A stretch of 64,000 bases of DNA from Strongyloides papillosus (lineage: Eukaryota; Nematoda; Chromadorea; Rhabditida; Strongyloididae): positions 496,001 through 560,000 of the forward strand of contig SRSI01000019.1 in assembly GCA_005656395.1 (NCBI GenBank), in the 5' to 3' direction. Shown here in pieces: positions 1 through 12,639 of this stretch (position 1 is its first letter; every line of letters starts with the position of its first letter). The position numbers and the translations under genes are program-made. Under the pieces are notes generated by a model. The model saw only the letters and a list, made by a program, of their open reading frames with translations. It did no database searches and had not been told where the DNA came from.

Positions 1-1
1 A

Positions 2-1517
2 TTAAAACATAACTTTTAAATAACAAAATGATAAGATAATAAAGATTAAATTACTTGTAAGGCTCATACTAACAGGCATTGATGAACTATTTTTCTTATA
101 TTTTGCCTTACAAACCGTCATATTACCAGATTTAGAGATTAAATCATCGAGATCATCCACACTAACAACATCAAAATAGAAATTCGAAGCATTTTTTATT
201 GTTAAAAGTGATTTGGTATTATTTCTTTTTTCAATTACTTTTCCGATATCAATAAAACGTGCCACAACATGGTTTGTGTAATAGAAATATCCTTGATCCC
301 AAGAGTCTTTTAAGAATACATCAGCTATCTGTGAATCATAGAATTCGTTTTCTTTAAGATTCGAAATAATATATAGTGCTATACCTTCACCAATAGGATT
401 ATTCATTGACCATCGTGCTACTTTCATTGATTGTATATCAAGTTGACGAACACTTTTATTTGAGTACATCATATCATATAAGCTTAATCCATCAATCGCT
501 TCTTTACAATTTGTACCTAATGAGGGATCACAAGGTATTCCTTTATTTGTTGTCTGTGAAGTCCATAAGTATACATGTGAACCAGGTATATTACATGGAT
601 CTGTAAGTTTGAGTAATAAATCCTTTGTTTTTTCTAGAGTATCATTAGTTGAATCTGAAGATAACGCAACATAAAAAGTATATGTCCAATTTCTACAATT
701 TTGGAAGTCATTCTCATTTGAAGTACATACAATTTGCTCTGGCCAATTATCTAATTTATAATGATTGTATCCACCACTGCATAATCCATATAAAGAGGAA
801 TTGACAGAATTCAAATTGTCATAATTGACAGTCATAATATTCATACTGGTGGATGGTTCTTTTAAAATACTTGCAAAATCACACTTCCTATTTGCTTCGT
901 CGTCCATAATTTGTATAATATTAAAAATTACATTATATCCCTGTATCCCATCATAAATAATTTTACTACTATTAATAAGACTTTCCATTGATGTTCCGGA
1001 CCAACTATCACATTCAATATTTGTAATAATATGACCAGCAAGACCAGATGATGAATTATAATTTTTTGTATACCTAAAATTTTGATAAACAAACTATCAC
1101 TTAATTTACTTACAAATGCATTAAATCGTCCCAAAAATTATTAAATGTAATACTTGGTTTGACGTCATTTAATGTTAAGTTATTCAAAAGCATATTACAA
1201 TCTTGTTGACCGAAACAGGATCCTTTAGCAGCATTTTTAGCAAAAAAATTCATATTTATTTTTTGAGTTGTGCAATTATCATAAATCTGATTCGTTTTTA
1301 CCTTAATTTTATTCCATTCTTCTTCATTTGTCTCATCTGATAGTATAAAAGTTATTGTACTATACCAGGAAGGGCAATAATTATAAACTAAATGAAAAAA
1401 TAATTTATAAATAAAGGATATAATGGGGAAATTCTTACGATCGGTACATCTGTTATCTGCATCAACTTTTGATGTAATAATTTGTATAAAAACTATTAAA
1501 ATTAGTAATATATTCAT
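2..1517 (-). CDS. kinase-less paralogue of receptor kinase ectodomain
   Basis: I rebuild three exons on the minus strand, 1517-1439, 1387-1114 and 1073-2, giving 491 aa. The introns are 51 and 40 nt. The start is followed by a signal peptide (MNILLILIVFIQIITS). The ectodomain matches that of the neighbouring receptor kinase. Both have a phase-1 intron just before a cysteine-containing Y-x-x-C-x-S/G-x-W region, then F-W-D-D, then GLxxxIITNIxC. A block near the middle reads NxTKxxxLxLTDPC here and LxNILTLASGVFEKC there. The protein ends in a short hydrophobic tail after a serine-rich stretch (SSSMPVSMSL), resembling a GPI-anchor signal or a membrane segment with no cytoplasmic part, and stops at bases 4-2. 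No kinase exon follows inside the window. Read-through of the 51-nt intron is also open. The function is unknown. A decoy or co-receptor role is inference. Confidence 0.75.
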
Positions 1518-2093
1518 AGTGTGATTTTAGATTATTAGTTAATATTAAAAAATTATGATATTTATATTAGATGTTTGGTTCTTATCAATAAAGTCTCAAC
1601 TAAATCTTCTTTTCTTATCGAATAACAAGACTTTGACTCATATACAATTTTAATCCTTTTTATATGACGTATTAAGGAGAAAAGGATTTAAAAAAGTTTT
1701 TTTACAAGTATTTATTGAAAGGGATATTTGATAACGAATTTCTTAATTACATCATTGTCCGATTGTTCTAACGATAAATAAGTTTTTGCTGGAAGTGCTA
1801 TAATTTACTGTAGTTTTAACAGTGCCATATGATTACCTTGGTGAATGTTCTGTTTATTATTCTTCTGAAATTTCCTTAAAACTACGTTATTATCTCTATC
1901 ATATATAATTTTCTCAAAAGAAAGACTATCCTTATAATCTTCTTCAACAGTAATTTATGATGTAGTGAAATTATTTCCAAAAAAATAAAATTAAATATAT
2001 TACTGAAAATGATATTAGTATCAAAAGACCTCTTTCATATACAGATTTTTAAGAACCATTAATTACAATAAGTTTATTTGGCAACATAAAATA
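1518..2093. other. intergenic, no gene seen
   Basis: This 576-bp AT-rich stretch lies between the stop of the receptor kinase gene and the start of its kinase-less paralogue. Both genes are on the minus strand. It should hold the 3' end of the first and the promoter of the second. I see no coding frame with support. Confidence 0.6.
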
Positions 2094-5000
2094 TTAAATA
2101 GAAATTATATTTACATCTTCAACTTCATTATTCAAATCAGTAACACTTTTATTATCCTCAATTACATCACTTTCGTGAATATCACATTCTTTTTCTTCTA
2201 TCACTGGTTTAGTATCATCATTTACATCATTCTCATGAATATCACATTCTTTCTTTACTGTCACTGGTTTTTGCATCGTTTCTGTAATTTCTAAATAAAT
2301 TTTATCGACATCTGGTAATAATTGTATGTATCCGTATGAATCATCACCTAATTCTAACTGTTCAGCCATACATTCTCTTAATTTTGTAAAAGTAGGTCTT
2401 TTTTCTAGATCCTCATTCCAACAGTCAGTCATTATTTTATAGACTTCATCAGTACAAAATTCGGGTTTCTCTAATCTATTTCCTGCTCCCAAATGATCTA
2501 CCAAATCACACAATTGCACAGTTTTATATGGAACTTCACCAAATGAAAATATTTCAAATAACAATACACCATAAGCCCATACATCGCTTTTGACGGAGAA
2601 TGTATAGTATTTTAGCGCTTCATATGACATCCAACGTATAGGAAATTTCCCTCCATTAGTTGTATAGTTTAAATCTACCGTATTCCGACATAAACCGAAA
2701 TCTCCAATCTTTAGTATTCAATATTATTATGTTAATATATTAAAAACTTACTTTTGCTACATTTTTCTTAGTTATCAAAATATTTCTTGCAGCAATATCC
2801 CTATGTATAACATTTTTTGACGATAAATATACCATACCATCAGCTACTTGCCAAGCAAATGAATATAAATCTTTCATTGAAATATCATTTTCATTTTTTT
2901 CATCATCATCTTTCTATTAAAAAATTATTTATAAAACAACATAAAGTATAACGACTTACTTGGAAATTCTCTTTATTTTGTTTTCTCATGAATTTTAATA
3001 AATCTTCATTTTCACAATACTCTAAAACTAATATAGGAAAATTCCAATCCGTTATACATCCAATAATATTCACAATATGTGGATGATACCCTAAATTCTT
3101 CATAAATTTTATCTCATCAAGTAAATTTTTCTTATCATTCATATCATTATTTCTTAAGCATGTTTTTACAGCAACTTCATTTGTCAAATTTGTCATAATA
3201 TCTAATGCTACATTTAACCTTTGACAGGCATTCTTTAATGGATTCGTTCCTTTTATAAATCCTTTGTAGACTGAAGCGAATGCTCCTGATCCTAAACGAC
3301 TGTTATAATTAATTGCTAAATCATCAATATGCATTTCATAACGATCAGTTCCACATCCATTAGGGCAATCTGTATATCTTTCTTCCATTTTCTTGAAGCC
3401 TTCCATACATTCTTGGAATTCTTTATTATTTTTATTTTTAATTGCTATTTTCACAGCTTCACATGCTGCTTCATCAACAGCAAATTTTTTACTAAAAGAT
3501 ATATATTAATATAAGAATTTTTTTAGATATTATATTACCTGAATTTACTTAGTTTAAATCTGTACGATAACCTTCTAAATCTTATACAAAAACCAGAACA
3601 AATTGCAATCAGAGCTACTAACGATCCACATACGATAAGAATAATAGTTTCAACATTGGGTGATGAGGATGTCTTTGGTGAACCTTTATAATATGCATCA
3701 CCAGTACAAATTTGTAATGTCACTGAAACTCCATTTAATTGTTCAGTTATATTCGCAATCCTATCCACAACAAAATATTCATTTGCTGCATTAGATAAAG
3801 GCCGAAACTTATTTATGGAAACCTTGTTTTGTGGAGGAGCTATATCAATAAAATGTGTAATCAATTTATTTTTATACAAAAAATATCCATATTCAAATGA
3901 ATCTTCAAAGAGTGGCTGTGATATAGCACTTGAAGTAAGTTCTGGTTCTTCAAGATTTGAAAAAATATAAAATGCTAGAGTTTGCCCGATGGGAAAATCG
4001 TCAAAACTATTGACAACTTGTGTTAAACTGTCAATATCTATTTGTCTAGATGTTGAATTTTGATATGATAAATCGTAAACTGTTAATGATGTAATTTTTT
4101 CCATACACGCTTCTGTACTTGGATCACATTTCATAATTCTGTTATCTGGATTGGAACTCCAATAAATAACTGTTGTTCCTTCTACTGAACACTTCTCAAA
4201 AACTCCTGATGCTAAAGTTAAAATATTTTTTAACTCATCTTTTGGTGTGTTTTCTCTAATGGCAAAATACATTAATAATGTATATGTTAAACATGAATGT
4301 TCATCTACACCAACAGTATCTACAATGTAAAAACAAAGTTATTTTAACATTAAAATTAATAAATCTTACATAATGTACAATTTGAAGGATCATCAAGATT
4401 ATTACCAAATAAGTTAGCTGTATAATACTCTCTAAGTGAACACATTCCATATGTTTCTGGACTTAATTGACCAATCTCACCTGAACTTACTGTTATAACG
4501 TCTAACAACGGTGATGAACTATTTATAATAGGATTCATTATACAGACACCACCATAATCAGCATCCGTTACATGTATTAATTTTGTTACAACAGTATACT
4601 CTTCAATGAAACTTGAAACTTCAGTACTTCTTAAATAAAAAGAACTTAAATCAGTATTTTCCCAATTTGAACAATTAATATTTGTTATAATGTATGCACT
4701 TAATCCCTGAGAATTCAGGTATTCTTTACTATAACTAAAAATGATAAATAAATTTATATTTTGTATTTATACTTACAAATTTTTAAAATCATCCCAAAAT
4801 CGATTATTACAAGCATACATTGCATTGTCTGATACATTCAAATTCTTGATAACACTTAAACAATCATAACGACCAATACAACTTCCTAGAAGTCTTTCAC
4901 AAGAACGAATTTCTAGTGATAATGATTGAACAGCACTACAATTGGTCAATGTATTAACCATAGTTTGTTTAATCAAATCAAATGCTCCATCTGTTGTAGG

Positions 5001-5199
5001 ATTATCTAATAACAGAAAAATACCGGAGATCCAACTACCACATGGATCATATGCTTTAAAAGAGTAATAATTAACATTAAATTTACTTACTATGTATACA
5101 CTTCGAGTTTGATATTTTCGTAACATTTTTAGGATGAACATTATAAAAATATAATGAAATAATTAATAAAGAAATAAATATTGTTGATTTATTAAACAT
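2094..5199 (-). CDS. receptor tyrosine kinase, KIN-15/16-like
   Basis: I rebuild seven minus-strand exons: 5199-5091, 5053-4777, 4734-4370, 4319-3539, 3491-2960, 2913-2752 and 2708-2094. They give 946 aa with all phases consistent and introns of 37-50 nt. The start at 5199 gives a signal peptide (MFNKSTIFISLLIISLYF). The ectodomain runs to about residue 470, then a membrane span (ILIVCGSLVALIAI). The kinase domain covers about 575-870 and looks complete: glycine loop GSGAFASV, VAVK lysine near 620, HRDIAARN with Asp near 727, DFG near 745, and RWMSYEAL in the activation segment. HRDIAARN and RWMS mark it as a tyrosine kinase. The order and HPHIVNIIGC recall the nematode KIN-15/16 group. The tail holds a duplicated ECDIHE(N/S)DV motif and tyrosines (YGYIQL, IYLEI) that could dock SH2 proteins. 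The ligand is unknown. Confidence 0.88.
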
Positions 5200-6836
5200 C
5201 TTACTGATTATAATGGAAAATGAACAATAAATATCGATGATGTATGGTATTAAGTTCAAGTCATTTTTCCTATCTTAATCCTTGATAATCTTTTTGAATT
5301 TATTATTTAACACTTTCTTATCATTCTTAAGCATCTTTTCAATTGTAATATATACTTGTATATATCAATTTTTGGTGTGATAAAAAAAACATGTTATGAT
5401 GGTAAAATGATGTGGGTTTTCATGAAGTTTTAAATTTTTTTTAATAGGGGATTACTTTTACAAACAGTTTGTTTATTACCTTTTGAAGGTTAATTTTTTC
5501 ACTGATAAAAAATAAAGCTGATGACATAGGATAATAATGACATACTTTTATATGTTTATTTATCAGAAGATATTATTATTTCGTAGAAAAAAGTTTTTAA
5601 AATTATTGTAAGATTCATTGAAAAGCAAAACTAAAAAGGATCTTTCTTCAACGTCACTATACTTCCTTCTATCTTTATCACAAAAATAAACCTCTAAATT
5701 CCTCATTCTAAGAACATTAGAACAAAAATCTTATAATCTTTTTTGTCAAATAATTAACAAACCAATCATTAAACATTATAATATCTTAAATAGAAATAAA
5801 TTGTTGATTTCATTGACTTGATGGTACAATTAAAAAATGATTTTTCTAAATAAAAATAAAGCGGTATTATTGTAAAACATTGATTCATTTCTTGGGCAAA
5901 CAAATAGTTTATACACAATATTTAAAGATAAACACTTTAAATTATTATCAATTTTTATATGAATCAAGTAACAAGAGATGTTTTCCAAATAAAAGGGTAC
6001 TTCCCTAACAAAAACAAATGAAAAACATTTATAAGTAGTTGAATTCACATATGACTCATTTTATTCTTCAATTACGGTAGTCAAAAAAACATAGTAATAA
6101 TTATAATGTTTTTATTACACATTTGTTCATCATTTATAAATAGATTCAATAGCAAAACCATCTAAATAATTATTATATATAATTGTAAAATTTCACTAAT
6201 AAAGCAGACATTATCAATAAAAACTTTTCGAAGGCTAATAACCTATGAATCTATGTTATTGAATACTTTAAAAAAATTAGTAATTCTTTTCTCATTATTA
6301 TTAATCTGATTTTTATATAAATTAGATAGAAATTTTGTTTTGTAAAAACATTGTGTGACTAATGGTATATTTCACAATTTTGTCTGCTTTTTCGGATAGA
6401 AGCCATAAATAGGTACTCAAATAGAATATTTATTTTAATTAACCGAGACAACTCATGGGATATACCTCAAAGCTAGTTGAATTATATCAATGTAAATTTA
6501 TATAAACTTTCAACTATAAAAAATAAATTATATTTTAATTGACCGGAAGGGAATAATATATTTGTGTTTTTGGATTATAAAAATAATACACCATGCGGTA
6601 TGATAAATCTCCGATAAATGCTTCCTTCCTCTTTACTGTTATAAAGATTAATTTTGTTCTCGATGTTATTTTAATCGTTGATAATTATTATTAAACAATT
6701 GAACCATGCTAGCAGACAATAGTTTACTTCTTTAATCATTAATTGCTTTAAATCTATAAAAAAATATTGTGATAATTAAAATTTTTATCACCTCTAATCC
6801 GGGTTACTAAGAGATCAAGTACGGAAGATAAATTAT
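5200..6836. other. intergenic, no gene seen
   Basis: About 1.6 kb of AT-rich DNA between two divergent genes. It must hold the receptor-kinase promoter. A 72-codon open frame on the minus strand near 5830-6048 has no signal peptide, splice context or recognisable family, so I do not call it a gene. Confidence 0.6.
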
Positions 6837-6844
6837 TATATAAA
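6837..6844 (+). promoter_or_regulatory. TATA box of the SXP/RAL-2 gene
   Basis: TATATAAA lies 59 bp upstream of the ATG at 6903, so transcription would begin around 6865-6875 and leave a short leader. The position is right for a core promoter. In DNA this AT-rich, chance matches are common, so the support is positional only. Confidence 0.4.
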
Positions 6845-6902
6845 GTATCGAGTTGGAGCATTTGATACTATCATTAGGAGATTACTTGAAAAAATAAATA
6901 TA

Positions 6903-7508
6903 ATGTGTAGTATTTCTAAATCTATTGCTCTCTCTTTCTTACTTTTTGGAGTATCTTTCTGCCAACCAGAGATGCCACCAGGTTCAGGTGGTGGTCCATG
7001 GAGTGCAGGTGGTCCAGGGATGGGAGGAGAAATGGGAATGCACCATATGTTACCATTTTTAGCGGGAGCTTCCCAGGAAGATATCAAAGCTTTCATGGAT
7101 ATTATGAAGAATCCAAGTCTTTCAAAGACCGAAGCTCAAACTGCTGAGGATGCCTGGGCATCAACTAAAAATGAAACCGTTCAATCACTTTACAATGAAT
7201 TCAAAAACACTAAAGAAACCAAAATGCAAGAAATGAAAAATACAATAAAAGAAAAATCTTCAAGTCTATCTGATTCTGCTAAACAAATTGTAGACAACCT
7301 TCTCTCTCTCATGGATAATATGAGTATAACAAAATCTGACGAATACACACAAGCAAAGACAATTATGGATGCAGCTTCAGATGCCGATAAGGAGGCTATT
7401 AGAAGTGCTTTTCCAAACATGAGACAAAAAATGGAACATTTAATGGGGCACGGAATGATGGATCAAAGTGGAATGGCAGGTTCATCAAATAACATACCAC
7501 AAAACTAA
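6903..7508 (+). CDS. SXP/RAL-2 family secreted protein
   Basis: A single-exon gene of 201 aa. The N-terminus is a signal peptide (SIALSFLLFGVSFC). Next come a Gly/Pro/Met-rich linker of about 35 residues and a helical domain of about 110 residues of the DUF148 (SXP/RAL-2, Ani s 5-like) type: LPFLAGASQEDIKAFMDIMK, then WASTKNETVQSLYNEF, then IMDAASDADKEAIRSAFPNM. The C-terminal tail is Met/Gly/His-rich. This family is nematode-specific, secreted and often immunodominant. Its biochemical role is not settled, though metal or lipid binding has been proposed. A polyadenylation signal AATAAA follows at 7614-7619. The sequence is less AT-rich than its surroundings, which fits a well-expressed gene. 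Confidence 0.9.
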   Translation: MCSISKSIALSFLLFGVSFCQPEMPPGSGGGPWSAGGPGMGGEMGMHHMLPFLAGASQEDIKAFMDIMKNPSLSKTEAQTAEDAWASTKNETVQSLYNEFKNTKETKMQEMKNTIKEKSSSLSDSAKQIVDNLLSLMDNMSITKSDEYTQAKTIMDAASDADKEAIRSAFPNMRQKMEHLMGHGMMDQSGMAGSSNNIPQN

Positions 7509-7969
7509 TTCAAATATTCAAATATTTGCAGTAAATTCACCATGTTTAACATCTTATTTCAAAAAATGATATTTCATAAATTCATGTTTTTTTAATTTGT
7601 AACAATTATGCTAAATAAAATTTCACAATATTTTAATTGTTTTGAGATAAAAAAAATAATAGTTTAATTGTGTTGTTAGTTGTAATCATTACTCTCTGCT
7701 AACTTTTTTATAAATACGGTAATTTTAGAAAAAAAAGAAATTCCTAGTAACTAAGCTTTGATAGAAAATATAAACTTTATTATAAATATTTTCTTCATTT
7801 AAAAATTTATTATAGGCATGAGTTTCCGGTAATTAATTGTTTTTGTCTTCATATCATAAATTATTCTTTTATGTTATAAATAAAGGTTTATATAAATTAT
7901 AGAGGATTTAAAACAAAAAACATGGTAATAAGCATTTCTATAATTCTTCATAACTTCGAATGTACATAA

Positions 7970-8961
7970 ATGTTAGCGTTAATTATTATTGAAACTGTTA
8001 TTTTAACCTTATCAATTATTCTGGGAGTCCTAACTTTAGGAAAATGTTATCACTTTAAAAATTGTCACATTCATGTTAAAGTATTATTAATGGTAAGTTA
8101 ATAATTAAAAATTACTTAGTAATTTTTCTAGTGTATCATTTTTGATGTTATTATGTCGGATATTGGTGAAGGTATACATTTTATTTTAATTGAGTATTAC
8201 AAAATGGATCACGATCTAGTTGTTCCTGAATTGGCACACGCATTACTTATTTCTGGAAATATTAATTCATGTTTTATATGTGTTATAGTGGTTTTGGAGC
8301 AAATATTTGCCACAAGATACAGTACAATTTATGAAAAAATGAATTATTTTGTGGTGCTCATTGTTATTCATACCATTTTCTTTATTTTATTCATTCTCCT
8401 AGAATTTTACTTAACTAACGAATTTGTTATAATTTTTATTGAATTCTTCTCCTTAATTCTTACTATCCTACTATGTATATTACTTTATTTCTATTCCTTA
8501 AAAAAGAAAAACAATATTGTAAGCCACAATTTTCAAAAAAGAATTGGTTGTTTATTATCAGAAAAATATGTTTTAAATCAAATTAGAAGGATTTCAAAAC
8601 AAATGATTATTTTTACCGCTGCTTTTGTAATACACTCACTTATTAATGTATGTATTGCAGCTTTTACAAAGTTTTCAAGAGAAGAAAATGAAATTAATGT
8701 ATATTATGTAATATCAAAGGTTAATCTTATGTCTAGAAATATGTTTACACCATTGTTTTTAATATCGGTAAGTCTGGGACAAAAATATAAATTATAACGT
8801 TTATTAAACTTTTACTTTAGATATTTTCGCCTGACTATTTTAAAATTTCATTCTACCAAAATATGTGTCTAAAAATTACTAATGACAAAGTAAATGCAAC
8901 TAAAGTCGTTGACGAGAGACAACAACATTTTAATCAACTTCAAAAACAATGGAAATATTAA
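7970..8961 (+). CDS. serpentine chemoreceptor, Sra-superfamily-like
   Basis: I rebuild three exons, 7970-8092, 8132-8767 and 8821-8961 (introns 39 and 53 nt), giving 299 aa. Hydrophobic segments fit a seven-pass membrane protein with the N-terminus outside and no signal peptide. After the third span comes EQIFATRYSTIYEK, which matches the E-R-x-x-A-T-x-x-x-x-x-Y-E signature of Sra-superfamily receptors (sra, srab, srb, sre). Before the sixth span, LSEKYVLNQIRRISKQM resembles the LSxRYQLxEN motif of that group. I cannot place it in one family. These receptors act in chemosensory neurons through G proteins. The second and third exons both need the splices given, since the unspliced frame stops soon after 8767. 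Confidence 0.8.
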
Positions 8962-9442
8962 TTATTTTTCAACGAAATGTCTATGAACTTCTAAAGAATG
9001 TAAAGAAAGTAATAATTTCAGTGATGTTATCATAAATTATCTACATTTGAAATGAAAATAACAATAATATTATTATTTTTAAGTTTTTATAAATTTATTT
9101 TTATCTAAATAATACCAAAAAGTTCATAACGTAAAAATGAATTAAAAGTTAGAGTAACCTGTAAACAAAACGTACGACTGATTATAATTTAATTATAAGA
9201 TAAAATTTAGAAATTACTGTAAAAAAATCAAGATTGAGGTAAGGTAGGTACTCCCTGTTTTGGCATATAACTCAAGACTCCTTTGCCAATGAAACATTAA
9301 AAGAAGTTGTAAGAAACAGATGATTTACATAATTTAAAAAAGTCAATTGTAAAGCACGACAGTTATTTATATAAATGTTTAATAACAAACAATATTTCTA
9401 ATATTTTTAATGTCTCTAAAATAATTAACAAAACAACTACAA
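8962..9442. other. intergenic between converging genes
   Basis: This 480-bp AT-rich stretch is where the chemoreceptor gene and the mS34 gene end head to head. It should contain both 3' untranslated regions. I see nothing else. Confidence 0.6.
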
Positions 9443-10156
9443 CTAAACAAGAGTAGGATCAGGTTTGAATCGAGGTTCAAACTTTGCTTCCCCAACATTC
9501 CAAGCCTCTACTTTTGTTGGTAACATATCTCCATACAAACTCAAAATACTCTTCTTATCATTTTCTTCATAAACATTACCACAAACTTTCATATCATATT
9601 GTTCAAATAGGTTCTCAATCATCTTAAATTGAGGATCAATACACAATTTCAATGGAGCTCTTGAACTTTTTTCATCATATTTCATACCAGCTCTCTTGGC
9701 AAATTTCTTTGCTAAAAGTACTTGTAATGGTGGTAGTGGAAATGTTCTTGGAAAAACAATAGTATCCATTTGATTTTTATTTTTTAACAACTTATCTTCC
9801 TCACTCTTTGGTACTAACTTCCAGTCACTCCTGTTAAGATCTTTTGAAAATTCATATAAACCTAAATTTACACCTCTGAAAACCCATTCACCGTAAACAC
9901 GACCTTTTTGTTGCCAGGGATCCATTTCTGGAAATGCCTAAAATACAATACAGTTTACTATGCTTAAATATTTAGAACATACTTTAACAATTTTAATATA
10001 ACTAGGTTCTGTAGGCCATTTTCTTGTCCATTCTGTTTTTGTAACAATTCTTCCAACTCCCATTTTTCTTAATTGACATAATATTTCAAATAAAAACTTC
10101 CCCTCTGAAGAGTAGTCAAGATTTCCTATGAAACGTATAGGTCTTGCTGCTGCCAT
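9443..10156 (-). CDS. mrps-34: mitochondrial ribosomal protein mS34
   Basis: Two exons, 10156-9983 and 9937-9443, with a 45-nt intron, give 222 aa. The N-terminal part reads IRFIGNLDYSSEGKFLFEIL, LRKMGVGRIVTKTEW and PSYIKIVK. After the intron come AFPEM and GRVYGEWVFRGV. This is the pattern of MRPS34, a small-subunit protein of the mitochondrial ribosome: a short Y-x-G-x-x-x-x-x-G-K-x-L-x-E-x-L start, then GVGR, then a conserved G-x-x-x-G-x-x-x-F-R-G. It is a single-copy housekeeping gene and contrasts with the lineage-specific families around it. The start MAAARPIRF is the only one upstream of the conserved block. Confidence 0.85.
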
Positions 10157-12639
10157 CTTGACTGAAAGATAAAAATAGTCGTGTATAAAGAAAGAAAAGT
10201 AATTATTATAAAATTAGGTTATCAAAAAATTTTTAACTTCTTAACAATTAAGAACGATCATTATTTCTCCAATTGAATTCGCTGTAGGAGTTTTTAGGTT
10301 GACAATTGTAATTAGATACGTTGATTTACCGAAATTTATTGTAGGACTTCATATATATGAAAACAAGGCTTCTACAAAGAGTTGTATCATTCTAGCAATT
10401 CATAATGAATAATTCAAACAACGTGCTTTAGATGTACGTCAATGTTTACAGTGCTACAGACATTAATAAAAGTAAAATGTATTAGGATTCTACTACATAT
10501 AGTGAAAATATTCTTTAAGAAGATTATACTTAAGGTTTCATTATTATACTATAATAATTTACTATTTAACAGAAATGAGTATATGCAACTTGTATACATG
10601 ATTAATGTGTAAACAATTAAAATTCAAAGTTGTCTTTTAAAACTTTCTTATTTTAATTTCAGAACGAACGGTTAATAGTACAAAAAAGAATAGGAAAAAG
10701 TTGAAGAATTCGAAAGACAATACATCTATAATTACCTGGGGAATGTTTAATTAGATTATTACGGCTGGAAATTGTTATACTCGTTAATTAAGAGTGTGCT
10801 TAAGAATAGTATTTTTCGTTAGAATTACATAAAATTAATGTAAGTACTATTTCAATTTTTTGGATAACACAACTTGATAACGTTGTTGTTTATGAGATAA
10901 GACATTAAATTTATGGTCCATCATAATCCTTTTTGATCACAATGTTAGCTATATCTTCTGAGATTCACTTGGGATTTCTTCTGTAGATTTAGAGAATATT
11001 GTTTGTTTGTGTTGCTTCTTAATTGTGTAGGAGTTTGTTGTTTATAGTGTGAGACACTTGTAAACAGGCACGGTTGAAGTTACATTAGTGTTTGATGTAT
11101 TTGGAGAAAGGGGAATTCAAATAATCTTAGGAGTTTTGTAAATAAAAATAAAAGGAAATAAAGAGGATTTCAAGTGAGAATCAAAAGATATAAAGTGCAT
11201 ACAAAGAATTTAAGAGAAGTTAGAAGAATTCAGAAAGATTCAAAGGATAATTATAGCGTCGGGGGAAAATTCATAAAATATGGGTGAAGTCTGTGGAATT
11301 ACAGGATATTCTGGGCATTTTTAAGAGAATAATTTTGAATTATATTACTTTCTGACATTCAAGAGGAAATCATAAAATTCATGTGTAGTTTATAGAACTA
11401 CAGAATTTTCATAAGTCTCGAAGAAGAATCATAATGCCTGGAAATAAATTCATAGTATTTGGAGGAATGTTGTAAAAAAATTGAAATTAATAGAATTTCG
11501 GAGAGAACCATAGTGCTGACAGCAGACTCACATGATTCAAAAAAGTTCAATTTTTCAGGGAAAACTAGTACTAATTCACAGGAAAAAATACAAGAAGAAA
11601 ATCTGATAAATAAAGTTTCCCTTAAAATAATTGTCTTTATTTTGACAAAGTACAATTAAAAGAAGTAGTTAAAAAAAGCATTTGTAAATGTATTTAATAG
11701 TTTTTTAAGACAAATTAAATAAATAATAAAGTATTTTCTTGTTTTCTATTGAGAATTAATGTTCTTTAGATTTTGTTTTATGTGCATTTGAAAGTTTTAT
11801 AGCGTTAAGATTATTAAGATATCTTGTTTCTCATGCAATATTTTTTTCTTTTAATCTAAAGTACATTTTTTAATGAAAAACTTGAAAAATGTCTTTTTGT
11901 GGTAAATAATATCTTTAAAACATATCTTTTTTACTTTTTTTTATTACATTTCCATAGCTATTTAATTATCCAAAATATCATTTAATGATATTTTTTGTCA
12001 TTTTATGTTTAAGTTTATTTAATTTTGAATTAAATTTTATATATCTGAATAAAGATTGTTAATTTAAGGCTACTTTTTAAATTTTTTATGGAAGTGAGGG
12101 AGAAAATGTTAAGATAATAGATGAAGATACAATGCATTTTAATTTCTTTTATTTGTCTTTATTTATTTTTTATTGAATGGATATTTTATATACGCATAGG
12201 GAAATGAAAAAATTAAATTAAAATTAATGTGACTTTTGTTTTGTCATAACTATTTAAAATAGAGTTGTGTATTTATTTTTACAAAGATATATTTATGGAC
12301 TCTTGTGAAAAAAAGATAATGTGTGTACAATATTTTATTTTTATAAAAGGTAAATTTATATGTTTTAAATTTAAAAAAAAAAGTTGTAATTATATTTAAT
12401 TTATAAACAATTTTAATTGGGGCTTGTTAGTGGTAAAAATAATACAATTTCTAATGATAGGAGATCATCAAATGAAAAAAAGATAATAACCGATATCTTG
12501 TTAGGTAATTATTATCAATTCATTAATACTTTTTGTTCTTTTAATTTTTAATATGGTGGTGGAAATTTGATTAAATATATAAGGGTGTGATAAATTTTAA
12601 AAATGAGACGATGTTTAATTAAAAAAAAATTTATCGATA
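10157..12639. other. long intergenic stretch with a G-richer patch
   Basis: About 2.5 kb without a gene I can support. From roughly 10,850 to 11,480 the plus strand is noticeably richer in G than its surroundings and many short frames are interrupted, so it is not coding. Possible splice acceptors exist (for example TTTCAG near 10,664). An untranslated transcript is possible but not shown. The rest is ordinary AT-rich DNA. Confidence 0.5.
11269..11455 (+). repeat. degenerate tandem repeat
   Basis: Two clear units and the start of a third are seen near 11,269, 11,368 and 11,445. They share an order of words: (A)AATTCATA or AATCATAAA, a GTGAAGT/GTGTAGT core, a T-G/T-GGAATTACAG or TAGAACTACAG word, then TTC. 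The units are spaced 75-100 bp and well diverged. No frame is open across them. Confidence 0.4.

Noticed and set aside
11459..11659. 66-codon plus-strand frame
   Set aside because: No signal peptide, family or splice context, and it lies in the repeat-bearing non-coding block.
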